Below, one piece after another: positions 37,149 to 47,005 of a stretch of 64,000 nucleotides of DNA (position 1 is the first letter of the stretch; each line of letters starts with the position of its first letter). The notes beneath the pieces were generated by a model. That model was given only the letters and a program-made list of their open reading frames with translations, was not told the origin of the DNA and made no database searches. Origin of the DNA: Massilia sp. IC2-477 (GTDB taxonomy: Bacteria > Pseudomonadota > Gammaproteobacteria > Burkholderiales > Burkholderiaceae_D); assembly GCF_020707265.1 (NCBI RefSeq), contig NZ_JAJFEQ010000002.1, positions 372,001-436,000 of the forward strand. Direction: 5' to 3'. Both the position numbers and the translations under genes were made by a program.

Positions 37149-39200
37149 GTGAAGCGAATCCTTTTGAGCACCCTGACGCTGTCCCTGATGGCAGCCTTTG
37201 CGAATGCGGCCGACAAGGCGCCGACCCAGCCGGCCGGCGCGCCGGTGTCGGGCATCGACACCCAATACATCGACACCAGCGTGCGCCCGCAGGACGATTT
37301 CTTCACCTACCTGAACGGCAAGTGGCTGAAAGAGACCGAGATCCCGAGCGACAAGGCAAGCTGGGGCACCTTCATGAAACTGCGCGACGACACCACGCCG
37401 CAGATCAAGTCCATCATCGAAGCCGCGCAGGCCGACAAGTCGGCCAAGACTGGCTCCGAAACCCAGAAGATCGGCGACCTGTACGCCAGCTACATGGACG
37501 AAGCGCGCCGCGAAGCCCTGGGCACCAAGCCGCTGTCCGGCGAGCTGCAGAAGATCCGCACCCTGAAGGACAAGAAGGGCCTGCCGAACCTGGTCGCGCA
37601 CCTAGCGAAGATCGGCGTGTCGACCCCGTACGGCATCTACGTCAGCCAGGACATGCGCAACTCGACCGAGCACGTCGTGTACATCTCGCAGAGCGGCCTG
37701 GGTCTGCCGGACCGCGACTACTACCTGAAGCAGGACGACGCCAAGCTGGCCGAAGTCCGCACCAAGTACCTGGCGCACGTCGAAAAGACCCTGGCGCTGG
37801 CGGGCGAGAAGGATGCCGCGGCCCAGGCCAAGGCCATCGTCGACTTCGAGACCGAACTGGCCAAGGTGCAGTGGACCCGCGTGGAAAACCGCGACCCGGT
37901 CAAGCGCTACAACAAGATGAGCGTGGCGGACCTGGGCAAGCTGGCTCCCGGCTACGACTGGAAGGCGGCGCTGGGCGCGGCCGGCATCGGCAACAAGGTC
38001 GACACCATCATCGTCAACCAGCCTAGCTACTTCAAGGGCCTGAACGAAGTGCTGGCCAAGACCGAGCTGTCGACCCTGAAGTCCTACTTCGAGTGGCAGC
38101 TGCTGCGCGAGTACTCGCCGCTGCTGTCGAAGGCATTCGTGGACCAGAGCTTCTCGTTCTATGGCACTGCGCTGTCGGGCGTGTCGGAGCAGGCCCCGCT
38201 GTGGAAGCGCGGCGTCGGCACGGTCGAGAGCGCGCTGGGCGAAGCGGTCGGCAAGCTGTACGTGAAGGAGCACTTCCCGGCCGAGCGCAAGGCGCGCATG
38301 GAAGAACTGGTGAAGAACCTGATTGTTGCGTATGGACAGTCGATCGACAACCTGGAGTGGATGAGCCCGACCACCAAGAAGGAAGCCCGCGCCAAGCTGG
38401 CCAAGTTCACCCCGAAGATCGGCTATCCGGACAAGTGGCGCGACTACGCGAAGCTGTCCATCAAGCGTGACGACCTGGTCGGCAACGCGATGCGTACCGC
38501 GACCTTCAAGTACAACTACCAGCTGAACAAGCTGGGCAAGCCGGTCGACCGCACCGAATGGGGCATGACGCCGCAGACCGTGAACGCCTACTACCGCAGC
38601 ACGACCAACGAGATCGTGTTCCCGGCCGCGATCCTGCAGCCGCCGTTCTTTGACATGCGCGCCGACGACGCGGTCAACTACGGCGCGATCGGCGCCGTGA
38701 TCGGCCACGAAATCGGCCACGGCTTCGACGACAAGGGCAGCCAGTCGGACGGCGACGGCAACCTGCGCGACTGGTGGACCGACGCCGACCGCAGCGCCTT
38801 CAAGGCCCGCACCGACAAGCTGGTCAAGCAGTTCAACGGCTTCTCGCCGCTGCCTGGCTATAACGTCAACGGCGAACTGACCCTGGGCGAGAACATCGGC
38901 GACAACGCCGGCCTGTCGATCGCGTATAAAGCCTACAAGCTGTCGCTGCACGGCCAACCGGCCCCGGTGATCGACGGCCTGACCGGCGACCAGCGCTTCT
39001 TCATGGGCTTCGGCCAGGTGTGGCGTTCGAAGATGCGCGAAGCGCAGCAGATCAACCAGGTCAAGACCGACCCGCACTCGCCGGGCCAGTTCCGCGCCAA
39101 CGGCACCGTGATGAACATGCCGGAGTTCTACGAGGCCTTCGGCGTGAAACCAGGCGACAAGATGTACCTGGCGCCGCAGGACCGCGTGCTGATCTGGTAA
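37149..39200 (+). CDS. M13-family metallopeptidase (first copy)
   Basis: 683 residues from GTG 37149 with a Sec signal peptide (MKRILLSTLTLSLMAAFANA). A neprilysin/PepO-type zinc endopeptidase: VRPQDDFFTYLNGKWLK at the mature N-terminus, NAYYRSTTNEIVFPAAILQP (quoted partly), HEIGH zinc motif at residues 520-524 and the third-ligand motif ENIGDNAG. The C-terminus ends in VLIW, typical of the family. Probably periplasmic, cleaving short peptides. A close paralogue follows directly. Confidence 0.93.
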   Translation: MKRILLSTLTLSLMAAFANAADKAPTQPAGAPVSGIDTQYIDTSVRPQDDFFTYLNGKWLKETEIPSDKASWGTFMKLRDDTTPQIKSIIEAAQADKSAKTGSETQKIGDLYASYMDEARREALGTKPLSGELQKIRTLKDKKGLPNLVAHLAKIGVSTPYGIYVSQDMRNSTEHVVYISQSGLGLPDRDYYLKQDDAKLAEVRTKYLAHVEKTLALAGEKDAAAQAKAIVDFETELAKVQWTRVENRDPVKRYNKMSVADLGKLAPGYDWKAALGAAGIGNKVDTIIVNQPSYFKGLNEVLAKTELSTLKSYFEWQLLREYSPLLSKAFVDQSFSFYGTALSGVSEQAPLWKRGVGTVESALGEAVGKLYVKEHFPAERKARMEELVKNLIVAYGQSIDNLEWMSPTTKKEARAKLAKFTPKIGYPDKWRDYAKLSIKRDDLVGNAMRTATFKYNYQLNKLGKPVDRTEWGMTPQTVNAYYRSTTNEIVFPAAILQPPFFDMRADDAVNYGAIGAVIGHEIGHGFDDKGSQSDGDGNLRDWWTDADRSAFKARTDKLVKQFNGFSPLPGYNVNGELTLGENIGDNAGLSIAYKAYKLSLHGQPAPVIDGLTGDQRFFMGFGQVWRSKMREAQQINQVKTDPHSPGQFRANGTVMNMPEFYEAFGVKPGDKMYLAPQDRVLIW

Positions 39201-39285
39201 TCAGGCCTTGAAACGACGGGCCGGCGCTTCGCAGCGTCGGCCCGCTGCGCATATAACGACAATAACGACACTTAGAGAGAACCGC

Positions 39286-41346
39286 ATGAAACGACGTCTA
39301 GTGAGCGCCGCGGCGCTGATCCTGGTCGCCTCGATGGCCCAGGCCGAATCCACCAAGAGCGCCACCGGCGCCGCCAAGGGCAAGGCCCTGTCCGCCGGCA
39401 TCGCCCTCGAATACGTCGAGCCGGGCGTGCGCGCCCAGGACGACTTCTTCGAATACCTGAACGGCAAGTGGCTGAAGACCGTCGAGATCCCGGCCGACAA
39501 GTCGAGCTGGGGCGCCTTCCACAAGCTGCACGACGACACCCAGCCGCAGCTGCGCGCCATCATCGAGAAGTCGGCCGCCACGAAGAACCCGCGCGCCGGC
39601 TCGGAAGAGCAGCTGATCGGTGACTTCTTCGCCAGCTACATGGACGAAGCGCGCCTCGAGAAGCTGGGCATCAGCCCGCTGAAAGGCGAACTGGCCGGCA
39701 TCGCCGCCATCAAGGACAAGGCCGAGCTGCCGGCCGCCTTTGCCCGCCTGGGCCGCCTGGGCGTGACCACGCCCTTCGGCTTCTACATCCACCAGGACGC
39801 CAAGGACTCGACCAAGTACGTGGCCGACCTGTACCAGGGCGGCCTGGGCATGCCGGACCGCGACTACTACCTGAAGCTGGACGACGCCAAGATGGCCGAC
39901 ATCCGCGCCAAGTACCAGCAGCACGTCGAGAAGATGCTGGCGCTGTCGGGCGACGCCAATGCCGCCGCCAACGCGAAAGCCGTCGTCGACCTGGAAACCG
40001 AACTGGCCAAGGTCCAGTGGACCAAGGTCGAGAACCGCGACCCGATCAAGACCTACAACAAGGTGGAAGTGGCCAAGCTGGCCGAGCTGGCGCCAGGCTA
40101 CGCCTGGGACGCCTGGCTGAAGGAAGCCGGCATCGCCGGCAAGACCGACTACGTCATCGTCAGCCAGCCGAGCTACCTGAAGGGCATGGCCGAGATCGTG
40201 AACCGCGTGCCGCTCGAGACCTGGAAGGTCTATCTGCAGCTGCACACCGTGAACGGCTACGCCTCCTACCTGTCGAAGGCCTTCGTCGACCAGCGCTTCG
40301 CCTTCCACGGCACCACGCTGTCGGGCGCGCCGAAGCTGGAACCGCGCTGGAAGCGCGGCGTGTCGACCATCGAGGGCGCCATGGGCGACGCGGTGGGCAA
40401 GCTGTACGTGAAGGAACACTTCCCGGCCGAGCGCAAGGCGCGCATGGAAGTCCTGGTGAAGAACCTGCTCGAGGCCTACCGCTCCTCGATCGACACCCTG
40501 GACTGGATGAGCCCCGCGACCAAGAAGGAAGCCCAGGCCAAGCTGGCCAAGTTCACCCCGAAGATCGGCTATCCGAACAAGTGGAAGGACTATTCCTCGC
40601 TGACCGTCAAGCGTGACGACCTGGTGGGCAACGTGATGCGTTCGCGCGTGGTCGAATACAACCGCGAGCTGAACAAGCTGGGCAAGCCGATCGACCGCGA
40701 CGAATGGGGCATGACGCCGCAGACCGTCAACGCCTACTACAACCCGGAACTGAACGAGATCGTGTTCCCGGCCGCGATCCTGCAGCCGCCGTTCTTCGAT
40801 GCGAAGGCCGACGACGCGGTCAACTACGGCGGCATCGGCGCCGTGATCGGCCACGAGATCAGCCACGGCTTCGACGACCAGGGTTCGCAGTACGACGGCG
40901 ACGGCAACATGCGCAACTGGTGGACCGAGGAAGACGGCAAGCGCTTCGCCGAGAAGACCAAGGTGCTGATCAAGCAGTACGCCGGCTACAGCCCGCTGCC
41001 GGGCTATAACGTCAACGGCGAACTGACCCTGGGCGAGAACATCGGCGACAACTCGGGCCTGGCGATCGCCTACAAGGCCTACAAGCTGTCCCTGAATGGC
41101 AAGCCGGCGCCGGTGATCAAGGGCCTCACGGGCGACCAGCGCTTCTACATGGGCTGGGGCCAGGTGTGGCGCGCGAAGATGCGCGAGCCGGCCCAGATCA
41201 ACCAGGTCAAGACCGACCCGCACTCGCCGGCCCAGTTCCGCGCCAACGGCACCCTGAAGAACCAGCCGGGCTTCTACGAAGCCTTCGGCGTGAAGCAGGG
41301 CGACAAGATGTATCTGGCGCCGCAGGACCGCGTGATCATCTGGTAA
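39286..41346 (+). CDS. M13-family metallopeptidase (second copy)
   Basis: 686 residues from ATG 39286 (signal peptide MKRRLVSAAALILVASMAQA; ribosome site AGAGAG). The frame extends 26 codons upstream without a signal. It has the same plan as its neighbour, with HEISH at residues 523-527 and ENIGDNSG. The two proteins align along their full length with long identical blocks (WGMTPQTVNAYY, GYNVNGELTLGENIGDN), so they are tandem duplicates. Charge pattern and N-terminal 100 residues differ most. Confidence 0.93.
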   Translation: MKRRLVSAAALILVASMAQAESTKSATGAAKGKALSAGIALEYVEPGVRAQDDFFEYLNGKWLKTVEIPADKSSWGAFHKLHDDTQPQLRAIIEKSAATKNPRAGSEEQLIGDFFASYMDEARLEKLGISPLKGELAGIAAIKDKAELPAAFARLGRLGVTTPFGFYIHQDAKDSTKYVADLYQGGLGMPDRDYYLKLDDAKMADIRAKYQQHVEKMLALSGDANAAANAKAVVDLETELAKVQWTKVENRDPIKTYNKVEVAKLAELAPGYAWDAWLKEAGIAGKTDYVIVSQPSYLKGMAEIVNRVPLETWKVYLQLHTVNGYASYLSKAFVDQRFAFHGTTLSGAPKLEPRWKRGVSTIEGAMGDAVGKLYVKEHFPAERKARMEVLVKNLLEAYRSSIDTLDWMSPATKKEAQAKLAKFTPKIGYPNKWKDYSSLTVKRDDLVGNVMRSRVVEYNRELNKLGKPIDRDEWGMTPQTVNAYYNPELNEIVFPAAILQPPFFDAKADDAVNYGGIGAVIGHEISHGFDDQGSQYDGDGNMRNWWTEEDGKRFAEKTKVLIKQYAGYSPLPGYNVNGELTLGENIGDNSGLAIAYKAYKLSLNGKPAPVIKGLTGDQRFYMGWGQVWRAKMREPAQINQVKTDPHSPAQFRANGTLKNQPGFYEAFGVKQGDKMYLAPQDRVIIW

Positions 41347-41368
41347 TCCCGCATCGCCTGGGGCGATA

Positions 41369-41402
41369 AAAAACGGCCGCGATGCGAATCGCGGCCGTTT
41401 TT
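41369..41402. terminator. Bidirectional Rho-independent terminator
   Basis: AAACGGCCGCGAT pairs with ATCGCGGCCGTTT around GCGA, with T-runs on both strands. It serves both the second M13 gene and the convergent beta-helix gene. Confidence 0.92.
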
Positions 41403-41432
41403 CTTTGTGCACCCCCGCGCGCAGCGCGGGAA

Positions 41433-43031
41433 TCAGCGTGCGACGCTGGAGTAGCTGCAGGATTTGGCCACGCCCGGCTTCGGGTCGCCGAAGACGGCGT
41501 CGGAGCACTTGACCGAATTGGTGACGATCATGGTGGCGTAGCTGCCGGCGGCGCCGTAGCGCACTTCGCGCGTGCCGGGCACGGTGCAGATGCCGTACTG
41601 GCTGGCGCAGGCGGTCCAGCTCACGTCGGCCGGCGCCGCACCGGTGGTGGCCGCCACGGCGTAGCTGCAGGACTTGGCGGCACCCGGGGCCGGGTCGCCG
41701 AAGACCGAGTTGGCGCAACGCACCGGACCGCTCACGGTCTTGGTGACGAAGGCGGTGGCGGTGCCGTAGCGCACTTCGCGGCTGCCGCTGAAGCTGCAGG
41801 TGCCCCATTCGGTGGCGCAGGTGACCCAGCTGGTCGGCGCCGGCGCCGTGGTCACGGACGCCGCCTCGTAGGCGCCGATGTCGAGCAGGCCTGCAGGGCG
41901 GGCTTCGCCGCCAGCCACGTGCTTGTACTGCGCGCCTGGTGCCAGCGCCACGCCGGCTGCCGACACGCCAGGGGCGGAACCGGCATCGATCACGAGCGCG
42001 TTCGCGGTCGGGCGCAGGTCGTAGGCGGCGCGGTTGACGAAGCCCGGCGCGGCAGCGCGGTAATTGGTCTTCTCGATGGCGCCGACCTGGTTGCTCAGGG
42101 TGCCAGTGCCACCGAAGATATTGTTCTGCAACAGGATTGGCTTGGTGACGCCGCTGCCGACCAGCACGAAGTTGCCGCGCGAGGTGTCGTCGTTCAGGAA
42201 GGTGTTGTTGACGACGTAGAGGTCGTGCCCGGGATTGCTCGCGCCTTCTTCGCCGTAGGCGATCAGGTTCGGGTTGTTGTGCGCGGCCGGCTGCTGGATC
42301 ACGTTGCCGATGATGTAGCTGGTGCCCGCGTTTGGCAGGTTGATCTCGTAGCTCGGCTTGCCGCTGCCGGCCTGGCCTTCCGGCAGGCTCGAGAAGCGGT
42401 TGTAGGCGATGGTATTGATGCGGGCGCGCGACTTCAGGTTGTGGCCGACGTTGGCGTCGTGCGAGTAGTTGTAGCGGAAGGTCAGGCTGCCGACGTTGCC
42501 GATGTACAGGTTGTGGGTGTAGCCGGTGCCGTAGCCGTTGCGCCCGAACTCGCTGTTCTCGATGAGGATGTTGCTGTTCAGGTTGACGCCGGTCAGGATG
42601 CCGTTCTCGTTGTCGTGCAGGTAAGACGAGCGCAGGGTGAAATTGGTGCCTTCCAGGCGCAGGGCGGCGCCGTTCTGGTCGGGCACTTTCGCGCCGAACA
42701 TTTCGACGTTTTCGATGACCACATTGTCACCAACCACCACCCAGATGGCCTTGCCCATCGAATTTTGGCCAGCCGCATCGATCTTCGGACGGCCATTCAC
42801 GCCGCGGATGGTCAGGTTGCTGGCATAGATGCCGCAGACGTCGCCGCTATAGGTGGCGTTGCCCGCGATTTCGACAATGTCGCCGGCCTTGGCGGCAGCG
42901 AAAGCCTGGCAGGGGCGGGCGTAGGTCTTGCCGGCGCCGACCGACAGGGTTGCGGCCGAGGCCGGCGCCAGGATGGTAGCGCACGCGAGTGCGAGCACGG
43001 TGCGGGTCAGGATAAGGCGGGATGGACGCAT
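41433..43031 (-). CDS. Secreted right-handed beta-helix protein with duplicated C-terminal module
   Basis: 532 residues from ATG 43031 (signal peptide ending APASA; AGGAA ribosome site). Residues about 30-400 form a parallel beta-helix rich in Asn ladders (NVVIENVEMFGAK, LRSSYLHDNENGI, NILIENSEFGRNGYG), as in pectate-lyase-like proteins and polysaccharide epimerases. The last 110 residues are two copies of a Cys-containing module: W-x2-CA, GTC or GIC, REVRYG, FGDP, then PG-x-AKSCSY. This module is common at the ends of secreted carbohydrate-active proteins and probably binds sugar. Substrate unknown. Confidence 0.82.
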   Translation of the reverse strand: MRPSRLILTRTVLALACATILAPASAATLSVGAGKTYARPCQAFAAAKAGDIVEIAGNATYSGDVCGIYASNLTIRGVNGRPKIDAAGQNSMGKAIWVVVGDNVVIENVEMFGAKVPDQNGAALRLEGTNFTLRSSYLHDNENGILTGVNLNSNILIENSEFGRNGYGTGYTHNLYIGNVGSLTFRYNYSHDANVGHNLKSRARINTIAYNRFSSLPEGQAGSGKPSYEINLPNAGTSYIIGNVIQQPAAHNNPNLIAYGEEGASNPGHDLYVVNNTFLNDDTSRGNFVLVGSGVTKPILLQNNIFGGTGTLSNQVGAIEKTNYRAAAPGFVNRAAYDLRPTANALVIDAGSAPGVSAAGVALAPGAQYKHVAGGEARPAGLLDIGAYEAASVTTAPAPTSWVTCATEWGTCSFSGSREVRYGTATAFVTKTVSGPVRCANSVFGDPAPGAAKSCSYAVAATTGAAPADVSWTACASQYGICTVPGTREVRYGAAGSYATMIVTNSVKCSDAVFGDPKPGVAKSCSYSSVAR

Positions 43032-43325
43032 CTGGTTCCTCGTATCATTTCGACTAGTAATTGTGTCTAAAATAAATTTCCGTGAGACACATTTCCACAG
43101 AGTATAGGATGCGAACAGGAAAATACGTAACCAATTGTAAGAAAATCGGGTAATCCGCAACATTTGCCTATGAAGATTATTTTTTGAGGAGGGCGGCAAT
43201 ATGCGTGCTTTGGTGCCGAACCTGCTGCGATTGGTGTCCAAGTCGCAAAAATGAGAAAGGTGGGCTGCGCTTTGGAAGGATTGTCTGATCGACTACTTGT
43301 TACACGGCGCGCATGCGTCGGGACG

Positions 43326-43354
43326 AAAAAAAAGGCCGCACGAGGCGGCCTTTT
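43326..43354 (-). terminator. Rho-independent terminator of the large lipoprotein gene
   Basis: On the minus strand AAAAGGCCGC pairs with GCGGCC followed by eight T. The 43032-43325 gap otherwise shows no gene. Confidence 0.9.
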
Positions 43355-43370
43355 GTTCATCCGGCTTGAA

Positions 43371-45581
43371 TCAGCGCGGCTTGATCGCGAACTGCGGAGC
43401 GTACGCGTAGTTGGGTTTAAAGTTACGCTGTTCAAACAGTGCCCAGGCTTTCTGGCCTTCGGTGCCGCCGTAGCTCGCCGCGTAAGCGAGGGCAGGCTGC
43501 ATGTTGGCCGGGTAGCCGGTCGCTTCCGGCGCGTAGCCGAACATTTCGCCGACACGCAGACCCAGGACCTTGGCCATCGCGTCGCTGGCACATGCGGTGC
43601 TTGTGTAGTCGGGGCTGCTCTTTTTGTAGACTTGCGCGATCGTGGAATAGATCGGCGAAGTGTAGCTGTCGCGTACCTTCATCGAGTAGTTTGCGGCCCC
43701 GATCCAGCATGCGCCTTGACCAACCATTCGGGCGATAGGGAACTTCACTTTCCAGCGCAGCAGGGTTTCAGCCTTGACGAAGCCCAGTTCCGCCGCATGG
43801 CCGACGGCCGAGGTGAAGAAGTCGTCCTGCCATGGTGCCAAGCCGGTGCCGTCTTCGTAGACAATCGCATAGCCGTTGGTGATCACGCCCAATGCATTGC
43901 TGGTTGCTGCACCCGTCGTGTAGGTATTGTTATACCAGTCCAGGTTGTTGTCGATGAAACCGAGGAACTGGCTCTTCAGCGGGTGGCTATCCGGGGTGAT
44001 ATAGGCAGCCTCGGCGAGCGTGCGCAGCGACCAGGCCTGACCACGCACCTGGTCCGGACTCACGATGCCTTTTTCGAAACCGCGATAGTATGGATTGTCG
44101 ACTAAGGTGCTGTACATGCCCCAGAACTGCAACTCCTCTAGATAGTAATAGTCGCCAGTAACCAGATAAGGAACGTACGCCAGGTTCGGCTGGTGCGACG
44201 TATCATGGTCGTTTGGTACCCCGCAGCCGCCAGCGACGGCGCAAGCCGGGAACTTTTCGTCACGGGCAAGTTTCCAGTTAAACGTATCACTCCCCCGGCC
44301 AAGCACGGACATATACGGATAATCGTTGACGCTCACCGGCAAGTCGGTTTGCTTGTCACGGATGTGCGACGACCAGCTTCCCGACAAATCGGCGGTACCG
44401 AGGGTCACTTCACGCGCCCGCTTGTCCATGCTCAGGAGGTACATGACGGTCCAACTGGGAAGCAGGCCAATGTCGCGGCGTCCACCGGTGGTGGGCATGC
44501 TTGGAATGGCCAGGCCAGTTGCCATTGGCTGGGTGATCGCACCGGTCCACTCTGCCTTTAGTGCATTCAGCGACGCTTCCGGAACGCTGATGGCCTGGTC
44601 ATAATTCGGCACAGCCTTGGTAGCGATCAGGTAGCCAGTATTGTGCTTGACGTTAACTTCCGGCGTGGCACTACCCCACCATGCCAGCTGACGCCAGCGT
44701 GCGTGGTGGTAATGGGTCATGCTGGGATTGCTGTAGACGGTCTTGCCGCCAACTACCACCTCGGCATTATAAGTATAGTTGTTTGGATTGGCTTCGAATG
44801 CCCAAGTGTTCTCTACAACGGTATCAACGCGCGCTTTCTTCACCGTTGGATACCAGCGGATTGCGAAACGTGCAGTCAGGTAGGGGTGCTGTATGCCACT
44901 ACTGGTGGTCAGTGGCGCCATCACATGCCATTCGTTGGCGGCGCCGCCGGTCAGCCAGACCTTGGCTTTGCCGCTGCGCATAAGCTGGTCGGCCGACGCG
45001 CTGTAGCGCACGCCGTTCAGGGTGGCGCTGACTGACGCGGTGAAGCCCGCATCGAGCGGAGCGGTGATTGCGGCCGGGGTGGCGGCAGCGGCCGTGCCGC
45101 GGATGAGCGACATGGAACGGACTTCGCTGACATTCAGGGTCGGCAGCACCGTCGAGATGATGGCATGGCGCACCGAGCCGTCGGCGTGCTTGGCCTTGAC
45201 GTCGACCTGCAGCGGAAGGCTGCTGCCGTCCTCCAGGCGGCCGACCAGGCCGGAATTGGCAGGCAGGTCGCCGGCCACGAACACCTGGCCGAAGGTCACG
45301 GGAACGTTGGTTTGGGCGGCCGACGAGGTGCCCTCGAAGCGCACGGTGGTGATGGTGCCGGCCGGGTTGGTTGCGCCGGTATTGGTATTGGTGCCGGTCG
45401 TGGTGCCACGGCTTTGCGGTACATACGTACCGAGGGACATCGAGCGCGTGCCGTCCATACTGGACGACAGGACATTGTTTTGATCGGTTGTGCTGCCGCC
45501 ACTACCGCAGGCGGTAAGGGTCGCGCCGAACAGAACAGTATAAGCAGCGCGCTTGGTCAGCGGATGTGTCAGGAATTTCAT
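43371..45581 (-). CDS. Large exported lipoprotein, RIFT-barrel-like
   Basis: 736 residues with a lipoprotein signal (lipobox LTAC, Cys at about residue 25) and a long Ser/Thr/Gly tether. The region around residues 80-150 (VPVTFGQVFVAGDLP, LQVDVKAKHADGSVRHAI) resembles the first domain of PcRGLX/YetA-like proteins, which are related to polysaccharide lyases. The C-terminal half is tryptophan- and tyrosine-rich and helical (LEELQFWGMYSTL, QVRGQAWSLRTLAEAAY), like an alpha/alpha toroid. Together this suggests a surface polysaccharide-acting protein, but I would not name an activity. The gene looks less GC-rich than its surroundings. Confidence 0.65.
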   Translation of the reverse strand: MKFLTHPLTKRAAYTVLFGATLTACGSGGSTTDQNNVLSSSMDGTRSMSLGTYVPQSRGTTTGTNTNTGATNPAGTITTVRFEGTSSAAQTNVPVTFGQVFVAGDLPANSGLVGRLEDGSSLPLQVDVKAKHADGSVRHAIISTVLPTLNVSEVRSMSLIRGTAAAATPAAITAPLDAGFTASVSATLNGVRYSASADQLMRSGKAKVWLTGGAANEWHVMAPLTTSSGIQHPYLTARFAIRWYPTVKKARVDTVVENTWAFEANPNNYTYNAEVVVGGKTVYSNPSMTHYHHARWRQLAWWGSATPEVNVKHNTGYLIATKAVPNYDQAISVPEASLNALKAEWTGAITQPMATGLAIPSMPTTGGRRDIGLLPSWTVMYLLSMDKRAREVTLGTADLSGSWSSHIRDKQTDLPVSVNDYPYMSVLGRGSDTFNWKLARDEKFPACAVAGGCGVPNDHDTSHQPNLAYVPYLVTGDYYYLEELQFWGMYSTLVDNPYYRGFEKGIVSPDQVRGQAWSLRTLAEAAYITPDSHPLKSQFLGFIDNNLDWYNNTYTTGAATSNALGVITNGYAIVYEDGTGLAPWQDDFFTSAVGHAAELGFVKAETLLRWKVKFPIARMVGQGACWIGAANYSMKVRDSYTSPIYSTIAQVYKKSSPDYTSTACASDAMAKVLGLRVGEMFGYAPEATGYPANMQPALAYAASYGGTEGQKAWALFEQRNFKPNYAYAPQFAIKPR

Positions 45582-45800
45582 GTGGAGATCTCGTTCAGGA
45601 TGCGGGACGCTTGATTACGCCACTGGCAGAGAACAAGGTTACGCCAAAGAAAAACACATTCCCAGAGGAATCACAAATTCTGTTCAAAATTTTGGGCGTT
45701 TTTTGCCCTAGAGCAACACAATATTACCCAGTATTTAACGAATATTATTCGGCAGCAACCGTTTTTAGCAATATATATACTGTCGTTTTGACATTGGCGG

Positions 45801-45825
45801 AAAAAAACCCGCCGGTATGGGCGGG
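45801..45825 (-). terminator. Rho-independent terminator of the cytochrome gene
   Basis: On the minus strand CCCGCC pairs with GGCGGG followed by seven T. The adjacent 45582-45800 gap is AT-rich and probably holds the promoter of the lipoprotein gene. Confidence 0.85.
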
Positions 45826-45846
45826 TCGGAGCCAAGCCGTTTGCTT

Positions 45847-46737
45847 TTACTTCGAAGCAAGCACCATGTAGTCAACTGCAGCCTTCACGTCGGCATCAGG
45901 CGCTGTCGAGCCGCCTTTGGGCGGCATCATGCCGGCCTTGCCCTGGAAGCCCTTGATGGCGTGTTCGTACAATACGGCATTACCCTGGCCGATACGGGCG
46001 GCCCAGGCTGCCTTGTCGCCGACTTTCGGTGCGCCCGCGATGCCTGCGCCATGGCAGGCGATGCACGCGCTGTTATACAAGGCCTTGCCGGTGTCTGCGG
46101 AGGCAAGCGCCGGGGCGGCGGCAGGCGCGGCGGCCGGAACAGGGGCGGCCGCGGCCGGTGCCGCGGCGGCTGCCGCAGTTGCCGGCGCAGCCTCTGCGGC
46201 CACCGGGGCGGCATTCGCCGCGGCCGGGGCCGGCACGGCCGGCTCCTTGAACGAAGCACCGCTCTTGTTGGCCAGGTAGACCACGGCGCGCGCCACTTCC
46301 ACGTTGTCGAGGTCGGGATTGCCGCCCTTGGCCGGCATCGCGCGGATGCCTTCGATCGCGTGCTTGACCAGGGTGTCGTAGCCTTGCGCCAGGCGGGCGC
46401 CCCAGGCGCCGTTGTCGCCCAGCTTCGGGGCCCCGGCAGCGCCGCTGTCATGGCAGGCGGCGCACACGGCCGCGTACACCGCATTGCCTGCTTGCAGGAC
46501 TTTAGGCGCATTCGCGTCGACCAGGGTGAAACCTTCTTCGGCAACGGGGCGCAGGCGCGCCGCCACGGCTTCGGCGCTCTGGCTGCTGGTGCCGGCGCCG
46601 GTCAGGCGGTTATTGGTAGCGAAGATCACGAGCAGGATGATGCCGATGACGATGACCAGGAAGAACCCCGCTACGGCCGCAATGAGTTGCTTTGGGGTTC
46701 GGATCAGGGATTGGTGTTCGTTGTGTGCGTCGCTCAT
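45847..46737 (-). CDS. Membrane-anchored diheme cytochrome c
   Basis: 296 residues from ATG 46737 (AAGGAAAT upstream). One N-terminal membrane helix (about 20-42) is followed by two cytochrome-c5-like domains, each with a CxxCH heme site (CAACH and CIACH) and an axial-Met region (AMPAKGG and MMPPKGG). They are joined by a roughly 50-residue Ala/Pro linker. It is a periplasmic electron carrier of the kind that feeds terminal oxidases. It stands alone. Confidence 0.92.
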   Translation of the reverse strand: MSDAHNEHQSLIRTPKQLIAAVAGFFLVIVIGIILLVIFATNNRLTGAGTSSQSAEAVAARLRPVAEEGFTLVDANAPKVLQAGNAVYAAVCAACHDSGAAGAPKLGDNGAWGARLAQGYDTLVKHAIEGIRAMPAKGGNPDLDNVEVARAVVYLANKSGASFKEPAVPAPAAANAAPVAAEAAPATAAAAAAPAAAAPVPAAAPAAAPALASADTGKALYNSACIACHGAGIAGAPKVGDKAAWAARIGQGNAVLYEHAIKGFQGKAGMMPPKGGSTAPDADVKAAVDYMVLASK

Positions 46738-46929
46738 GATTTCCTTAATTCGATTAAAAAAACCTGCCACTCCCGGCGCTTGCGATCACATGCTTTCTTG
46801 CAAATGCCGTCAAACGGCCGATTATAGTCGTAAAGCTTCCATAGTGTAATGAAATTCATTTGGAGCAAGAGTGCCCATGGACGTAAGTTGCGAAAGACTG
46901 TATCCTTCGCATCACTTCCTTCCCCCTAC

Positions 46930-47005
46930 GCGGCTGTAGCTCAGTGGATAGAGTATTGGCCTCCGAAGCCAAGGGTCGTGGGTTCGATCCCCGCCAGCCG
47001 CGCCA
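46930..47005 (+). tRNA. tRNA-Arg (CCG)
   Basis: 76 bases including an encoded CCA. The acceptor pairs GCGGCTG with CAGCCGC, the anticodon stem TTGGC/GCCAA encloses CTCCGAA with anticodon CCG at 46963-46965, and the T loop is GTTCGATC. It reads CGG codons, frequent in this GC-rich genome. Confidence 0.96.

Noticed and set aside
41722-41860. CRISPR-like or tandem DNA repeats in the end of the beta-helix gene
   Set aside because: The similarity is a protein-level duplication of a Cys-containing module, not regularly spaced identical DNA repeats. No CRISPR array or cas gene is seen anywhere.
46930-47005. tRNA-Arg as an attachment site of a genomic island containing the exopolysaccharide locus
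   Set aside because: I saw no integrase gene and no second copy of the tRNA 3' end in the window; the downstream genes have the usual GC-rich codon bias.
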